Counted from the first letter of the stretch, positions 1 through 9,529 are shown. The stretch: 64,000 nucleotides of DNA from Fibrobacteria bacterium (GCA_020633825.1 JACKCV010000004.1:186001-250000), one strand, 5' to 3'. Made by a program: numbers and translations. Notes: generated from the sequence alone by a model not told the origin.

Positions 1-638
1 AGGTAGTCCCAGCCGAACATGCGCGGCTGGGTCTTCCAGACCGTGAGCGGAGACATTTCGTTCCACAGGACTCCGCCAGCCTTGAAGTTGAAACTTGCGG
101 GCCCCGCACTCAGGATGGCACCGACGGCCATGTCCTCGTAGAGAACCGCGGGGCGCTTGTCGTTGGCATCGCCGGAGCTCGCCGCCACGGTCCAGGCCGC
201 GTCGCCGGGAGCCATGGTGGAGTCCATGGTGGGGTCGACGGCCAATCGCTTGGGATACCCCAGCAACGCGTTGTTGAACGCGATCTTGGACCAGAGCGTG
301 AGGTTGCGGTGCGGCTTGGCGACCATGGCCAATCGGATGGTCACCTGCGAATTCTTGAATTCCGTCTTGTCGGCGAGCATCCACTGGGGAGCGACGTAGA
401 AAGAGGAGGCGACAAGTTTCGCGTCGGCCTCGCCGGCGAAGCTCACGGGCTTCGAGCCGCCGTTGAGGAGTGAGCGACGAACCAGACCATCGAGCTTGTC
501 GCTGTACTGGTCGATGCTGTCGATTTTTTCGGAGATTGCTGTCTCTCCGATGGCGGCTGGGACACTGGCGCCGGCCTGGAAGGTGGCACCGAGGGCCAGA
601 GCCGGAAGGAGCAGTCTAGCCGTTCGATTATGGATCAC
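1..638 (-). CDS. secreted protein of unknown function (3' part beyond window)
   Basis: This reading frame runs off the left edge of the window, so only about 212 N-terminal residues are visible. The start is a GTG whose upstream GGAG lies seven bases away, a good ribosome-binding site. The first 24 residues form a classical signal peptide (basic N-terminus, then an LLLPALALGA-like core ending in QAGA). The mature part has no motif I recognise. Its alternating polar and hydrophobic stretches and aromatic residues would suit an outer-membrane or surface protein. It lies 264 bases downstream of the sugar-binding lipoprotein gene on the same strand, and that gap shows no gene. Function unknown. 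Confidence 0.65.
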   Translation of the reverse strand, partial: MIHNRTARLLLPALALGATFQAGASVPAAIGETAISEKIDSIDQYSDKLDGLVRRSLLNGGSKPVSFAGEADAKLVASSFYVAPQWMLADKTEFKNSQVTIRLAMVAKPHRNLTLWSKIAFNNALLGYPKRLAVDPTMDSTMAPGDAAWTVAASSGDANDKRPAVLYEDMAVGAILSAGPASFNFKAGGVLWNEMSPLTVWKTQPRMFGWDY

Positions 639-902
639 GTCGAGGCTCCGGTGGTTCTTGGGTGGCGGATCGTTGGTCGTTTGATCGGCGGTCGAGGTTC
701 ACTCTCGTGCCGTAAACCGCAAATTCAGTCGAGAATTGTCGCGGTCGAATCTGATTGGCTTGGCTGTCGTATCTCCAGAAAGCGACAGGACTTGAAGCCT
801 AGGCAACATAAGTCAGAAGTTGCGGACTGGCATGTCGATTTCTCCAAGCCCCCCTCCATCCGGAGGTTTCCCGCAGAATCGATCCACATTCCGATCAGGG
901 GT

Positions 903-2384
903 TCATGGGCTTCCCCGCAGTGCACGAAGCCGCTGCAGGCGCTCGGCGTACTGGGGCCGGCTGGTCAGTTGCACCTCGATCAATTCCCGCGCCTGGGCGG
1001 CCGCCTCCACCAATTCCTGGCGGACGGCCGCCTCGGAAACGGGGGCGTCGCTTTGCGCGACGAGATCGAAGATGCTGCTGAGTCTGCTGTTGAGGATCGT
1101 GGTCTCGAGCGCCCCCCAGTAGGGCACGGCCGGGTAGGGCTTCCCTGCCGCGACCAGTTCCCGGAACAAGGAACGATTCGGATCCTGCGAGAAGTAGGGG
1201 TCGTCGTAGGCGGAATGCAGCGCCGGAGCCATCCCCGAAGCTTGGCAGAATTCCCGGACCGCCTGGGCGTCCGTGGTCATGAAGGCCAGCAGTTTCCTGG
1301 CTTCCTCCTTGTGCGCGGAGGAATTGAAGATGGCGAGATTGGATCCTCCGATGAACAGCTTCCGACCGGCAGGCCCCGCGGGGGGAAGGGCCGTCACGAA
1401 ATTCTTGGCGGCGGTCGAGTTGCTCACCCCCCCGAGCTCCACGGGACGCTCGAGGTAGATCAGCTTCGAGGTCGTTTCCTGCCAGCTGGCGATGCGCCCC
1501 TGGTCGAATTCCGCCGAAACCTGGGCGGTATTCTTTTCCAGATAGGCTTTGGGGGCCAGGCCCTGCTGGATCAGCCCCAGCAACCGCAGGACGCCTTGGA
1601 TGGACTTCTCGCTGTCCAGAAGCACGGAGTCTCCCAGGTCGTTGACGATGTCCCCGCCGTTCCCGACGATCCAGGGGTACACGTTGTGGACCACGTTCCA
1701 GTCGTTGCGCGCGGGCAGACCGAGTGGCTCCACCTTGCTGTCATCGATCGTGAGCCGGGCATCGCGGATGCGAGCCAGACCGGCGGTGTAGGAGTCCCAA
1801 CTCTTGGACATGCTGGCCACGGAAATGTGGAGGCTGTCGAGGACGTCCTTGCGGAGATAGAGCGGACGGACATCGATGAACCACGGCAGGGATGTCACGT
1901 TGTCCGCGTAGATGGGCTGCATGTAGGGGCGGACGGGAGACACGAAGACGGTATCTCCGCCGACCTTGGCCACCACGTCGTTGAGCGGGAGCAAGGCTCC
2001 CATGTCGGTGATGGAGGCGCACCAAGTGGTGCCCAATTGCACCAGGTCCGGGCCGGAGCCCGCGTTGGCGGCATTGGTGATCTTGGTCCAGGCCGATCCC
2101 CAATCGAGGATTTCCACCGCGACGCGAATTCCAGGATTGGCCTGTTCGAATCGCTGCAGGATGGCCTCCAGATCGCCTTGGGGGCGGGAGGTGTTGGGCA
2201 TGGCCCACAGCCGCAGGACGACTCCGTCCTGATCTCCTTCGCCACGCTCCTTGCATCCCCCTGCCAGGGCGACCAAGGCAGAAAATGCCAGCGAAGCACC
2301 CCAGCGCCCCAGCACCGAGCGTCGACCTCGCCGCAGGCGCGTCGGTGCGTTGGATTCAGGGGTCGGGTCGGGCATGGGAACCAT
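903..2384 (-). CDS. ABC sugar transporter substrate-binding lipoprotein (family 1)
   Basis: About 493 residues with the fold pattern of family 1 extracellular solute-binding proteins: an early segment on wandering oligosaccharide targets (ILQRFEQANPGIRVAVEI), a central QGRIASWQ stretch, and a C-terminal GGSNLAIFNSS region. The lipobox LAGGC puts the lipidated cysteine at residue 44. An RRSVLG motif just before the hydrophobic core could be a twin-arginine export signal. The ATG at 2384 was chosen because GAGG lies nine bases upstream; the frame stays open 30 codons further but with no better site. It is divergent from the GH94 cellobiose phosphorylase, so cello-oligosaccharides are the likely ligand (inference). 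No permease or ATPase gene is in the window. Confidence 0.85.
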   Translation of the reverse strand: MVPMPDPTPESNAPTRLRRGRRSVLGRWGASLAFSALVALAGGCKERGEGDQDGVVLRLWAMPNTSRPQGDLEAILQRFEQANPGIRVAVEILDWGSAWTKITNAANAGSGPDLVQLGTTWCASITDMGALLPLNDVVAKVGGDTVFVSPVRPYMQPIYADNVTSLPWFIDVRPLYLRKDVLDSLHISVASMSKSWDSYTAGLARIRDARLTIDDSKVEPLGLPARNDWNVVHNVYPWIVGNGGDIVNDLGDSVLLDSEKSIQGVLRLLGLIQQGLAPKAYLEKNTAQVSAEFDQGRIASWQETTSKLIYLERPVELGGVSNSTAAKNFVTALPPAGPAGRKLFIGGSNLAIFNSSAHKEEARKLLAFMTTDAQAVREFCQASGMAPALHSAYDDPYFSQDPNRSLFRELVAAGKPYPAVPYWGALETTILNSRLSSIFDLVAQSDAPVSEAAVRQELVEAAAQARELIEVQLTSRPQYAERLQRLRALRGSP

Positions 2385-2585
2385 GGAATTGCACCTCAAT
2401 GGATACGGCTGGCGGCGCCGAGGTGTTGCAAGGGCTCGCATCGGAGTCCTCTGGGTTTGCGTAAATCTAGACACGCTCTTCCATTAGGGGAGGGAGGGGT
2501 GGCCATCCCGCCGTTGTGGATGCATTTTCCGGGTCCAAGATTTTTTGGTCCATCACCACTCCCGAGCCCTCCACGAGGTCCCTGA

Positions 2586-5039
2586 ATGAATCCGTACGGC
2601 CGTTTCGACGACTCCGCCCGCGAATATGTGATCACCCGCCCGGACACTCCGCTGCCCTGGCTCAACTACCTCGGGCAAGACGAATTCTTCGGGTTGTGCA
2701 CCAACACGGCGGGCGGATACACGTTCTGGAAGGACGCCAAGCTTCGCCGCCTGACCAGGTACCGCTACAACAACGTCCCCTACGACCTCGGTGGACGCTA
2801 CCTCTACGTCAACGACGCGGGTTCGGTCTGGAACCCGGGCTGGAAGCCCGTCAAGGCCAAGCTCGACAAGTACGAGTGCCGCCACGGTCTCGGCTACACC
2901 ACCATCGTGGCCGAGAAGGATGGGATCGAAGTCACCCAGAAGATGTGCGTGCCCCCGGGAGAGAACCTGGAGCTCTGGCAGGTCACCGTCAAGAACACGG
3001 GCAAGGTCGCCAAGTCCCCGAAGATCTACTCCTACCAGGAGTTCTGCTTCTTCGAAGCCTTGAACGACATGACCAACTACCAGCGCACCTATTCCATCGG
3101 CGAAGTGGAGATCGAAGGCAGCGCCATCTACCACAAGACGGAATACCGCGAGCGCCGCAACCACTACACGCTGTTCGCCTGCACCCGCGAAATCTCCGGC
3201 TTCGACACGTCCCGCGACGTGTTCGTGGGCATCCACGAAGGGCTCCACGAAGCCCGTGTCCCCTTCGCCGGCAAGGCCACCAACTCCAAGGCCTTCGGCT
3301 GGAACCCCATCGGCTCCCACGAGGTTTCCCTGGATCTCCAGCCCGGCCAGTCCGAAACGTTCTCGTTCATCCTCGCCTACGTCGACCAGGGCTCCGAGCC
3401 CAAGTTCGACGCCCCGTACGTGATGAACAAGAAGGTCGGCAAGGCCATCCTCGAGAAGTACTCCAAGCCCGGAGCCGTCGAAGCCGCCTTCGCTGCGCTC
3501 AAGGCCTACTGGGACAACAACCTCTCCAACTTCCAGGTCGAGAGCCCAGATCCCCACGCCACGCGCATGGCCAACACCTGGAACCAGTACCAGTGCATGG
3601 CCACCTTCAACATGAGCCGTTCCGCTTCCATGTACGAGACCGGCATCGGCCGCGGCATGGGCTTCCGCGACTCCAACCAGGATCTCCTCGGATTCGTCCA
3701 CATGATCCACGGTCGCGCTCGCGAGCGCATCCTGGACATCGCCGCGACCCAGCTCTCCGACGGCACCTGCTACCACCAGTACCAGCCCCTCACCAAGAAG
3801 GGCAACGCCGAAGTCGGTGGAGACTTCTACGACGACCACCTCTGGCTGGTCCTTTCCACCGTCTCCTACATCAAGGAGTCCGGTGACAAGAGCATCCTCG
3901 ACGCCCCCTGCGGGTACGCCGACAAGAAGTACTCCTCCGACGCGGAGAAGGAGACTCTTCTCCACCACCTCGAGACATCCATCGCCTACACGATGAAGAT
4001 GCGCGGCCCGCAGGGCTTGCCTCTCATCGGGCACGCCGACTGGAACGACTGCCTCAACCTGAACTGCCACTCCACCGAGCCCAACGAGTCCTTCCAGACC
4101 GCCGGCGACGTGGGCGGCTCCAAGGCCGAATCGGTGATGATCGCCGGCCTGTTCCTCTACGCGGCTCGCGAACTCTCCAGCCTCTACACGTTCCTGGGGC
4201 GTGCCGCCGACGCCGAGCGCATCGCCGGGCAGCGCAAGATCATGCTCGACATCGTCGAGAGCGTGGCCTGGGACGGCGAGTGGTACACCCGCGCCTACGA
4301 CTTCGAGGGCAAGGTGGTAGGCTCCAAGTCCAACGAGGAAGGCAAGATCTTCATCGAGAGCCAGGGCTGGTGCGTGCTCGGCGGCGCCGGTGCCGACAAC
4401 GGTCGCGCCCAGATGGCCATGGAGTCGGTGCACAAGCATCTCTACACCAAGAACGGCATCGTGCTGCAGCAGCCCGCCTACAGCACCTACCACACCGAAC
4501 TCGGCGAGGTGACCTCCTACCCCCCGGGCGTCAAGGAGAATGCGGGCATCTTCTCGCACAACAACACCTGGATCCATCTGGGCTGGTGCCTGTTGGGCGA
4601 CGGTGAGCGCGCTCTGGAGTACTACCACTCGATCTGTCCCTCCAAGAAGGAGGAGCAGATCGACACCTACCGCTCCGAGCCCTACGTGTACGCGCAGATG
4701 ACCGCCGGCAAGGATGCGCCCTGCTTCGGCGAAGCGAAGAATTCCTGGCTCACCGGCACCGCCGCCTGGACCTTCGTCGTCGTCTCCCAGGGCATCTTCG
4801 GCATCCAGCCGGACTTCGGCGGTCTCCGGGTCGATCCGTGCATTCCCAAGTCCTGGCCCGGCTTCAAGGTCACCCGCAAGTTCCGCGGCAGCACCTACGA
4901 AATCGAGGTCAAGAATCCCAACGGCGTCTGCAAAGGCGTGAAGTCCATGATGGTCGACGGTGTCAAGGTGGAAGGCAATTTGTTGCCGATCCGTGAAAAG
5001 TCTGGTACCGTGTCCGTTCTCATCGAGATGGGAGGCTGA
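2586..5039 (+). CDS. cepA: GH94 cellobiose phosphorylase
   Basis: This 817-residue protein has the usual GH94 length and shows its hallmarks: an N-terminal beta-sandwich beginning near PYGRFDDSAREYVI, an (alpha/alpha)6 barrel, and the catalytic stretch HADWND at 483-488, where Asp488 should be the general acid. Other conserved blocks are GGDFYDDHLWL, ETAGDVGGS-like GDVGGSKAESV, and NNTWIHLGWCLLGDGERA. The enzyme reversibly phosphorolyses cellobiose to glucose 1-phosphate and glucose in the cytoplasm, saving ATP; there is no signal peptide. The start has GAGG eight bases upstream. The next gene begins one base after the stop, so both are probably one transcript. Strict cellobiose specificity over cellodextrin or another GH94 disaccharide is inferred from overall similarity. 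Confidence 0.93.
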   Translation: MNPYGRFDDSAREYVITRPDTPLPWLNYLGQDEFFGLCTNTAGGYTFWKDAKLRRLTRYRYNNVPYDLGGRYLYVNDAGSVWNPGWKPVKAKLDKYECRHGLGYTTIVAEKDGIEVTQKMCVPPGENLELWQVTVKNTGKVAKSPKIYSYQEFCFFEALNDMTNYQRTYSIGEVEIEGSAIYHKTEYRERRNHYTLFACTREISGFDTSRDVFVGIHEGLHEARVPFAGKATNSKAFGWNPIGSHEVSLDLQPGQSETFSFILAYVDQGSEPKFDAPYVMNKKVGKAILEKYSKPGAVEAAFAALKAYWDNNLSNFQVESPDPHATRMANTWNQYQCMATFNMSRSASMYETGIGRGMGFRDSNQDLLGFVHMIHGRARERILDIAATQLSDGTCYHQYQPLTKKGNAEVGGDFYDDHLWLVLSTVSYIKESGDKSILDAPCGYADKKYSSDAEKETLLHHLETSIAYTMKMRGPQGLPLIGHADWNDCLNLNCHSTEPNESFQTAGDVGGSKAESVMIAGLFLYAARELSSLYTFLGRAADAERIAGQRKIMLDIVESVAWDGEWYTRAYDFEGKVVGSKSNEEGKIFIESQGWCVLGGAGADNGRAQMAMESVHKHLYTKNGIVLQQPAYSTYHTELGEVTSYPPGVKENAGIFSHNNTWIHLGWCLLGDGERALEYYHSICPSKKEEQIDTYRSEPYVYAQMTAGKDAPCFGEAKNSWLTGTAAWTFVVVSQGIFGIQPDFGGLRVDPCIPKSWPGFKVTRKFRGSTYEIEVKNPNGVCKGVKSMMVDGVKVEGNLLPIREKSGTVSVLIEMGG

Positions 5040-5040
5040 A

Positions 5041-6276
5041 ATGACGATTCGCGTACGCATGCTCCTTGCTGCCGCCGCATTGCCGGCGGCATCCTTTGCC
5101 GGACTGGGAGTCCCGGCCGTTCCTCGCGCCCAAGCGGAACAAGGAATGGCCTATCTGCGCACCCTGGGGTACCAGGGCGTGGCCTTCACCGACAAGAACG
5201 GCGATGGCCTGTGCCAGATGGATGAACTGACGTTGAAGGATTTCCAGGACGGCGCACGCGACACGGTGCTCTGGAAGGAACTCCGGAACCTCTACAAGGG
5301 TCTGGAAAACTTGTCCGTCCAGGGCACGCTTCGTTTCGGCGACGCGCACATGTACGTGCTCGTTCGATCCGACAAGGGCATCAACGCGGTCGAGCCGAAG
5401 TCCGGGGACCTGGTCTTCAAGACCTGGTTCCAGGATCTCTCGGATCCTGTCGAAGTGGATGGGCGCCATTACGCCGTCGCGAAAGGACAGGGCGGGAAGG
5501 CCTGGGTCGACCTGACCTCCGGCGGCAAGTACAAGGGCGAGTTCTTCAATGCGTTGGATTCCATCCAGGCGTTCGAAAAGAGCGTCGTGTACGTTTGCAC
5601 CAACGGTTCGGGCCAGAAGAACGTGGTTCGTCTCCCCGCGGGCAAGCCCGTGGGGAAGACCTGGTACAGCCGCATCGACGACGTCTCCGCCAGCGGCGGG
5701 GATGTCTACATGCTCGCCGGAACCGCGGGAACCGTCCAGTGGGTCGACCGGAAGGGGCGCTCCATCCAGGCTGGCCTGCTCACGGAAATCAAGGGGCTCT
5801 ACTTCGCGGACGGCTTGGGCGCCCTGTGGGGCAAGAACGCCGCCGGCGAATGGGGCAATGTCAGCTTGAAGGGCAAGGTCCTCGGAAAGGGCTTCCAAAG
5901 ATCCCCGGTCGGCCCCCTGCAGAGGATCGCAGACGGAGCGGCTTTCAAGTCGTGCACGTCCAATTCCTGCACGTTCGTGGATGCCAAGTCCGGTGATGAC
6001 ATCCTACCCAAGACGTTTTCCGATCTCGGCGACAAGGTTTGGCACTTCGAGGGCCGCGACGTCTTGCTGGCCAAGGATGCCCTCGGCCGCTGGTCCTACG
6101 TCTACGGGGACGCCGGCGACCCCCTGACGGGATCCTGGTACACTAGCATCCAGCCGCCCACCATCGCCAATGCGCTCTTCTCCTTCGTCGGCACCAAACC
6201 CTCCGGGCAATCCTTGAAGACCATCGTGACGCCCGAAGGCAACATTCAGGAGAAGCCGTTTGCAGGCTCGAACTGA
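5041..6276 (+). CDS. secreted protein with an EF-hand-like calcium loop
   Basis: 411 residues starting one base after the cellobiose phosphorylase stop. The ATG at 5041 was preferred over earlier in-frame ATGs inside the GH94 gene because it is followed by a signal peptide (MTIRVRMLLAAAALPAASFA). Residues 51-62 read DKNGDGLCQMDE, a textbook EF-hand or dockerin-type calcium loop (D at 1, N at 3, D at 5, G at 6, E at 12). The rest contains repeated strands of the type GKAWVDLTSGGKYKG, VNVQWVDRKGRS and GRWSYVYGD, suggesting a beta-propeller of WG-like blades. I do not recognise the family. Coupling to GH94 hints at a role in cellobiose use at the cell surface, but that is inference. Confidence 0.75.
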   Translation: MTIRVRMLLAAAALPAASFAGLGVPAVPRAQAEQGMAYLRTLGYQGVAFTDKNGDGLCQMDELTLKDFQDGARDTVLWKELRNLYKGLENLSVQGTLRFGDAHMYVLVRSDKGINAVEPKSGDLVFKTWFQDLSDPVEVDGRHYAVAKGQGGKAWVDLTSGGKYKGEFFNALDSIQAFEKSVVYVCTNGSGQKNVVRLPAGKPVGKTWYSRIDDVSASGGDVYMLAGTAGTVQWVDRKGRSIQAGLLTEIKGLYFADGLGALWGKNAAGEWGNVSLKGKVLGKGFQRSPVGPLQRIADGAAFKSCTSNSCTFVDAKSGDDILPKTFSDLGDKVWHFEGRDVLLAKDALGRWSYVYGDAGDPLTGSWYTSIQPPTIANALFSFVGTKPSGQSLKTIVTPEGNIQEKPFAGSN

Positions 6277-6397
6277 AAAAAACCGTCAGCAGCCACGGGC
6301 AATCGGACGTAACTTGTTTCCGCTGCCCGGGTTGCACCGGACAGGTGCCGTACCTGTTTTCCCACCGCACCTATCGACCGTTCCAGGAGTATTCTCC

Positions 6398-7336
6398 ATG
6401 AGAGCCTTCTCCCAGGCCTTTCTCTGCCTCTCCATCGCCACCTCCGCGTGGGCCGCAGAGACCAGGACCGGCGCCGCCGCCATGGATCCCTATCTGCCCA
6501 TCCGCAATTCGGCTCTTCAGTTCGAACTCGGGGCGTCCTACTACAACCAACCTGGATATTTTGCCGGCGACACGGTCGGCGGCAAGAAGAACGGATTCGC
6601 CACCGGCTCCGGCGAAGTGAAATTCCCCGAGGCGGGAAACACGACGGAAATCGGCCTGAAGATCCGGCACGGCTTCGTCGCCGGGACGGAGGCGATCCTG
6701 GAAATCCCCTACACCATGGCTTCGGGCGGCGCACGGCGCGTCGAGCCGGTGAAGGAGGGCGTGAGTGCCGTCGGGGCTGCGGGTGATACCGCTTCCGGTG
6801 GTTTCGGAGACTGGACCTTCGCGGTCAAGTCCGTCTACGAACCCTGGGGTCTGGGTGGGTACTTCGCCGTGATCCTTCCCGTCGGAGAGATCTTCGGCTC
6901 CAACGCCTACACCAATGGCGATGGCCAGATCAACGCAGGCTTGATGTACGGTCACAACTGGAGCGAGCAGTACTTCGGCGTGCTTGCCAACTTCGTCTAC
7001 GGCTACGACCTTCCCGCCACCAACCGCAAGATCGACAAGCAGGATTCCTACACCCTCTACGTTCGACTTTCCGGTTTGTTCAGTGAAGATCGCTACCGTC
7101 CCTACGTCGCCTACACCCTCGAAGGGTATGGCGATCACGTGATCAACAAGGACTACGAAGCCGAACCCGGGATGCGTCACATCGTCACTCCCGGAATCGA
7201 CATGACTCCCATCGGCGACTTCTCCTTCGAGCTCGGCGTCCCTGTCGTCCTCGCGGGAACGGGAAACCGCAACATCGCTCTCACCTCCGGGTGGGGTGTC
7301 GAGTTCGCCGCCAAGTACTTCTGGTACCGGTTCTGA
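6398..7336 (+). CDS. outer-membrane beta-barrel protein, function unknown
   Basis: 312 residues. The start at 6398 has AGGAG eight bases upstream and opens a signal peptide (MRAFSQAFLCLSIATSAWA). The mature chain is rich in alternating aromatic strands, glycine and tyrosine turns (YTNGDGQINAGLMYGHNW, YTLYVRLSGLF) and ends in Phe, the usual terminal residue recognised by the outer-membrane insertion machinery. It resembles the loosely defined transporter/MetA-pathway porin type. It is the last gene before a strong terminator at 7369-7406, so it probably closes the cellobiose phosphorylase transcript. A transport role is inferred only from fold and context. Confidence 0.7.
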   Translation: MRAFSQAFLCLSIATSAWAAETRTGAAAMDPYLPIRNSALQFELGASYYNQPGYFAGDTVGGKKNGFATGSGEVKFPEAGNTTEIGLKIRHGFVAGTEAILEIPYTMASGGARRVEPVKEGVSAVGAAGDTASGGFGDWTFAVKSVYEPWGLGGYFAVILPVGEIFGSNAYTNGDGQINAGLMYGHNWSEQYFGVLANFVYGYDLPATNRKIDKQDSYTLYVRLSGLFSEDRYRPYVAYTLEGYGDHVINKDYEAEPGMRHIVTPGIDMTPIGDFSFELGVPVVLAGTGNRNIALTSGWGVEFAAKYFWYRF

Positions 7337-7368
7337 TCAACGCACCCATCGACGGCGCGTGAAATTCC

Positions 7369-7406
7369 GAGAGGCCCCCTTCGCAAAAGGGGGCCTCTCC
7401 GTTTCT
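7369..7406 (+). terminator. intrinsic terminator after the 6398 gene
   Basis: A perfect 13-bp stem (GAGAGGCCCCCTT at 7369-7381 with AAGGGGGCCTCTC at 7387-7399) with a five-base loop is followed by a short T-rich stretch (gtttctt). It lies 33 bases after the stop at 7336 and ends the cellobiose phosphorylase transcript. Confidence 0.85.
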
Positions 7407-7447
7407 TGGGGCGGATCCTCCTCCGCCCAACCTCCCTGGAGTTCTCC

Positions 7448-7837
7448 ATGCGGTTCTGGCTCTCTCGTCGCGCTCCCACCTGGGACAGGATTCCCGCCTT
7501 GTTGGGTGGGCTCCTGCTTCTGTCCGAACTCTCGCCGCTTCCGATCTTCAGTCTGGACCTTGCTTCGGCCCGAGTCCTGATCCAATTCCCATTGGTGGCA
7601 GTCGTTCTCCTTTCCACTCTGGAACGGCGATTCCTCCTGACTTTGGTCGCAGCGGCGTTCCTGGCGGCCTGCCAATCCTTCCACGGCATCCATTTCGGAC
7701 TGCAAGGCCTCTGGAGTCTGGAAACCTTGGTCGCCCCCATCGGCTGGAGCCTTTGGTTCGGCTCCCTTCTCATCCCTGCACGACGGATGCTGCATTTCCC
7801 GGCATCGACGGAAGGTGTCGACAGTCCCTCCCGCTGA
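7448..7837 (+). CDS. small integral membrane protein, function unknown
   Basis: 129 residues beginning MRFWLSRR, with GGAG six bases before the ATG at 7448. Three hydrophobic helices can be seen at roughly 15-32, 40-58 and 62-78, with a fourth, weaker one near 95-115. The C-terminus is basic and polar. The gene stands alone between the terminator at 7369 and a 223-base spacer. There is no motif I recognise. The length and helix pattern would fit a MreD-like or small accessory membrane protein, but this is not supported by specific residues. Confidence 0.6.
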   Translation: MRFWLSRRAPTWDRIPALLGGLLLLSELSPLPIFSLDLASARVLIQFPLVAVVLLSTLERRFLLTLVAAAFLAACQSFHGIHFGLQGLWSLETLVAPIGWSLWFGSLLIPARRMLHFPASTEGVDSPSR

Positions 7838-8060
7838 GGCCTGGTGGCCGGAAGTGCGGAAGTCCTCGGCAGCAACCGGGTCGACCGCCGATCGTCCTTC
7901 CCGCAGGTAGAGCGTCGGGAACCCTCGGGAAAGGTCGCGACATGGCGCCGAGGGCGCGGCCTCGGCAGGGTTGGCGGGAACTCCCTCGAGGCCTCGAAGC
8001 GTCATCCTCGATGGTGGCGGAAGTCTATCTTGGGACGAGCGACACCACAGGAGCATTCCA

Positions 8061-8621
8061 ATGAAAACGATCCATCTCCTTGTCGCCCTCCTGGCTGTTG
8101 CCGCGACGGCCGCGACCAGGGTCCAATGGGCGCCAAAATCCGACAAGGGCTTCGACCAAGCCATGGAAAGCGGGAAGTTCGTCCTGCAACTGTTCGTGGA
8201 ACCCAAATGCCCCGAGTGCGGCCTTTTCGAAAAAACCGCGTTCCGCGACGAGGACGTCCTGACCCTCCTCGAATCACGCTTCGTCTCCATCCGGTCCAAC
8301 GTCGCCACGAGCGAAGCTCGAGCGGATGCGGAAAACTACGGAGTCGAAACCTACCCGACCGTCCTGTTCTTCAATTCCAAAGGGGAACAGATCCACGAGG
8401 CATCCCTGCAGGGTGCGAGCACCTCCGCGGAATTCCTCCGTCATCTGCTGGATGTCACCACGGGCAAATTCGAGAAGGCATCGATCCAATCGGGCGTGCA
8501 AGCCACCGGGACCGCCGTGGAGGGCGCCAAGCCGACCTCGGGAGGCTGGAGCAGGCCCGATACCTCCGCATCCATCGAGCCCCCTCCCCTTCCGGACACG
8601 GCCTCCCAAGCGTCGCCATGA
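8061..8621 (+). CDS. periplasmic thioredoxin-like protein with a CPEC active site
   Basis: 186 residues. The ATG at 8061 has GGAG seven bases upstream and starts a signal peptide (MKTIHLLVALLAVAATAAT). The mature part is a thioredoxin fold: FVLQLFVEPKCPECGLFEKTAF puts the redox pair at Cys50 and Cys53, and the cis-proline segment is VETYPTVLFFN. This arrangement resembles the DsbD C-terminal domain and DUF255-like thioredoxins, which reduce or isomerise disulfides in the periplasm. After about residue 135 the chain is low-complexity and Pro/Ser-rich. The stop overlaps the start of the next gene by four bases (ATGA), so it is translationally coupled to the aspartoacylase-family enzyme. Confidence 0.8.
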   Translation: MKTIHLLVALLAVAATAATRVQWAPKSDKGFDQAMESGKFVLQLFVEPKCPECGLFEKTAFRDEDVLTLLESRFVSIRSNVATSEARADAENYGVETYPTVLFFNSKGEQIHEASLQGASTSAEFLRHLLDVTTGKFEKASIQSGVQATGTAVEGAKPTSGGWSRPDTSASIEPPPLPDTASQASP

Positions 8622-9529
8622 CGGACCACGTCCCCAAGCCTCGCCGCATCGCCGTCGCCGGAGGCACCCACGGAAACGAGAAGGGTGGCGTCTGGGCGGT
8701 GAAGGCCCTCCAAGCCACTCCTGGAAAGCGGCTCCGACCAGGCTTGGAGGTCCGAACCCGGATCGCCAATCCGGAAGCCGAACGACGCAATCTTCGATAC
8801 CTCGATCGAGACCTCAATCGCTGCTTCGGACCGGAATTGACACGAACCGATGCACCGGATTCTTCCGCCCGGGAACGCGCCGCGGCGCGACGGATCTCCG
8901 ACGACCTTCGCGACACGGACCTCGTGATCGACCTGCACAACACCACCGCGGCCATGGGCATCACCTGGATCCTCACCGATCGGAACCCCTGGGTCTGGTG
9001 GCTGGCCCGAGAGGCCCAAGCGGAAAACCCGATGGTGCGCATCCTCTTCACCCCCGAAACGCCGGAAACCAATGTGTTCCTCCCTTCCGTCGGTCGGGGA
9101 GAGATCACCATCGAAATCGGGCCCGTTTCCCATGGAACCCATTCCCATTGGGCGGCCCGTGCGGCACTGGAACAGGTGGAGAAGATCCTCGACCGCATTT
9201 CCGCAGCATCCGATTCCTTTTCTCCTCGAGAAGCGCTCTCCCGGGAATCTTTCGATTTCTTCCTCGGCGAACCCGCAGTCTCCTACCCAACGGATTCCAC
9301 GGGCGAAATCTCGATGATCCTCCACGAGAGCCTCGTCGGCCGGGACTACCACCCCCTGCTTCCAGGGGCACCCCTGTTCGTCTCCCCGCTCAGCGGGGAA
9401 ATCCTCCATCATCAAGGCGAAATCGTCCACCCTGTCTTCCTCGGCGAAGCCGCCTACGTCGAAAAGAATCTCGCCTTCACACCCACCCGCCCACGCCCCT
9501 GGAACGGCGGCATCGAGGTCTTCCTTTGA
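8618..9529 (+). CDS. succinylglutamate desuccinylase/aspartoacylase family zinc hydrolase
   Basis: 303 residues, matching the length of animal-type aspartoacylase. The zinc site is visible: GGTHGNE gives His18 and Glu21, and DLHNTT gives His107. RDLNRCF (64-70) is the substrate-binding block, and ITIEIGP carries the probable catalytic Glu166. These enzymes release a carboxylic acid from an N-acyl amino acid. The start at 8618 overlaps the stop of the thioredoxin gene (ATGA), and its own TGA overlaps the TTG start of the next gene. The exact substrate (N-acetylaspartate, N-acetyl-aromatic amino acid or other) cannot be read from the sequence. It is probably cytoplasmic, as there is no signal peptide. 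Confidence 0.85.
   Translation: MTDHVPKPRRIAVAGGTHGNEKGGVWAVKALQATPGKRLRPGLEVRTRIANPEAERRNLRYLDRDLNRCFGPELTRTDAPDSSARERAAARRISDDLRDTDLVIDLHNTTAAMGITWILTDRNPWVWWLAREAQAENPMVRILFTPETPETNVFLPSVGRGEITIEIGPVSHGTHSHWAARAALEQVEKILDRISAASDSFSPREALSRESFDFFLGEPAVSYPTDSTGEISMILHESLVGRDYHPLLPGAPLFVSPLSGEILHHQGEIVHPVFLGEAAYVEKNLAFTPTRPRPWNGGIEVFL

Noticed and set aside
2553..5060. Minus-strand frame of 835 codons antisense to GH94
   Set aside because: Antisense shadow without motifs; GH94 is full length and coupled to the next gene.
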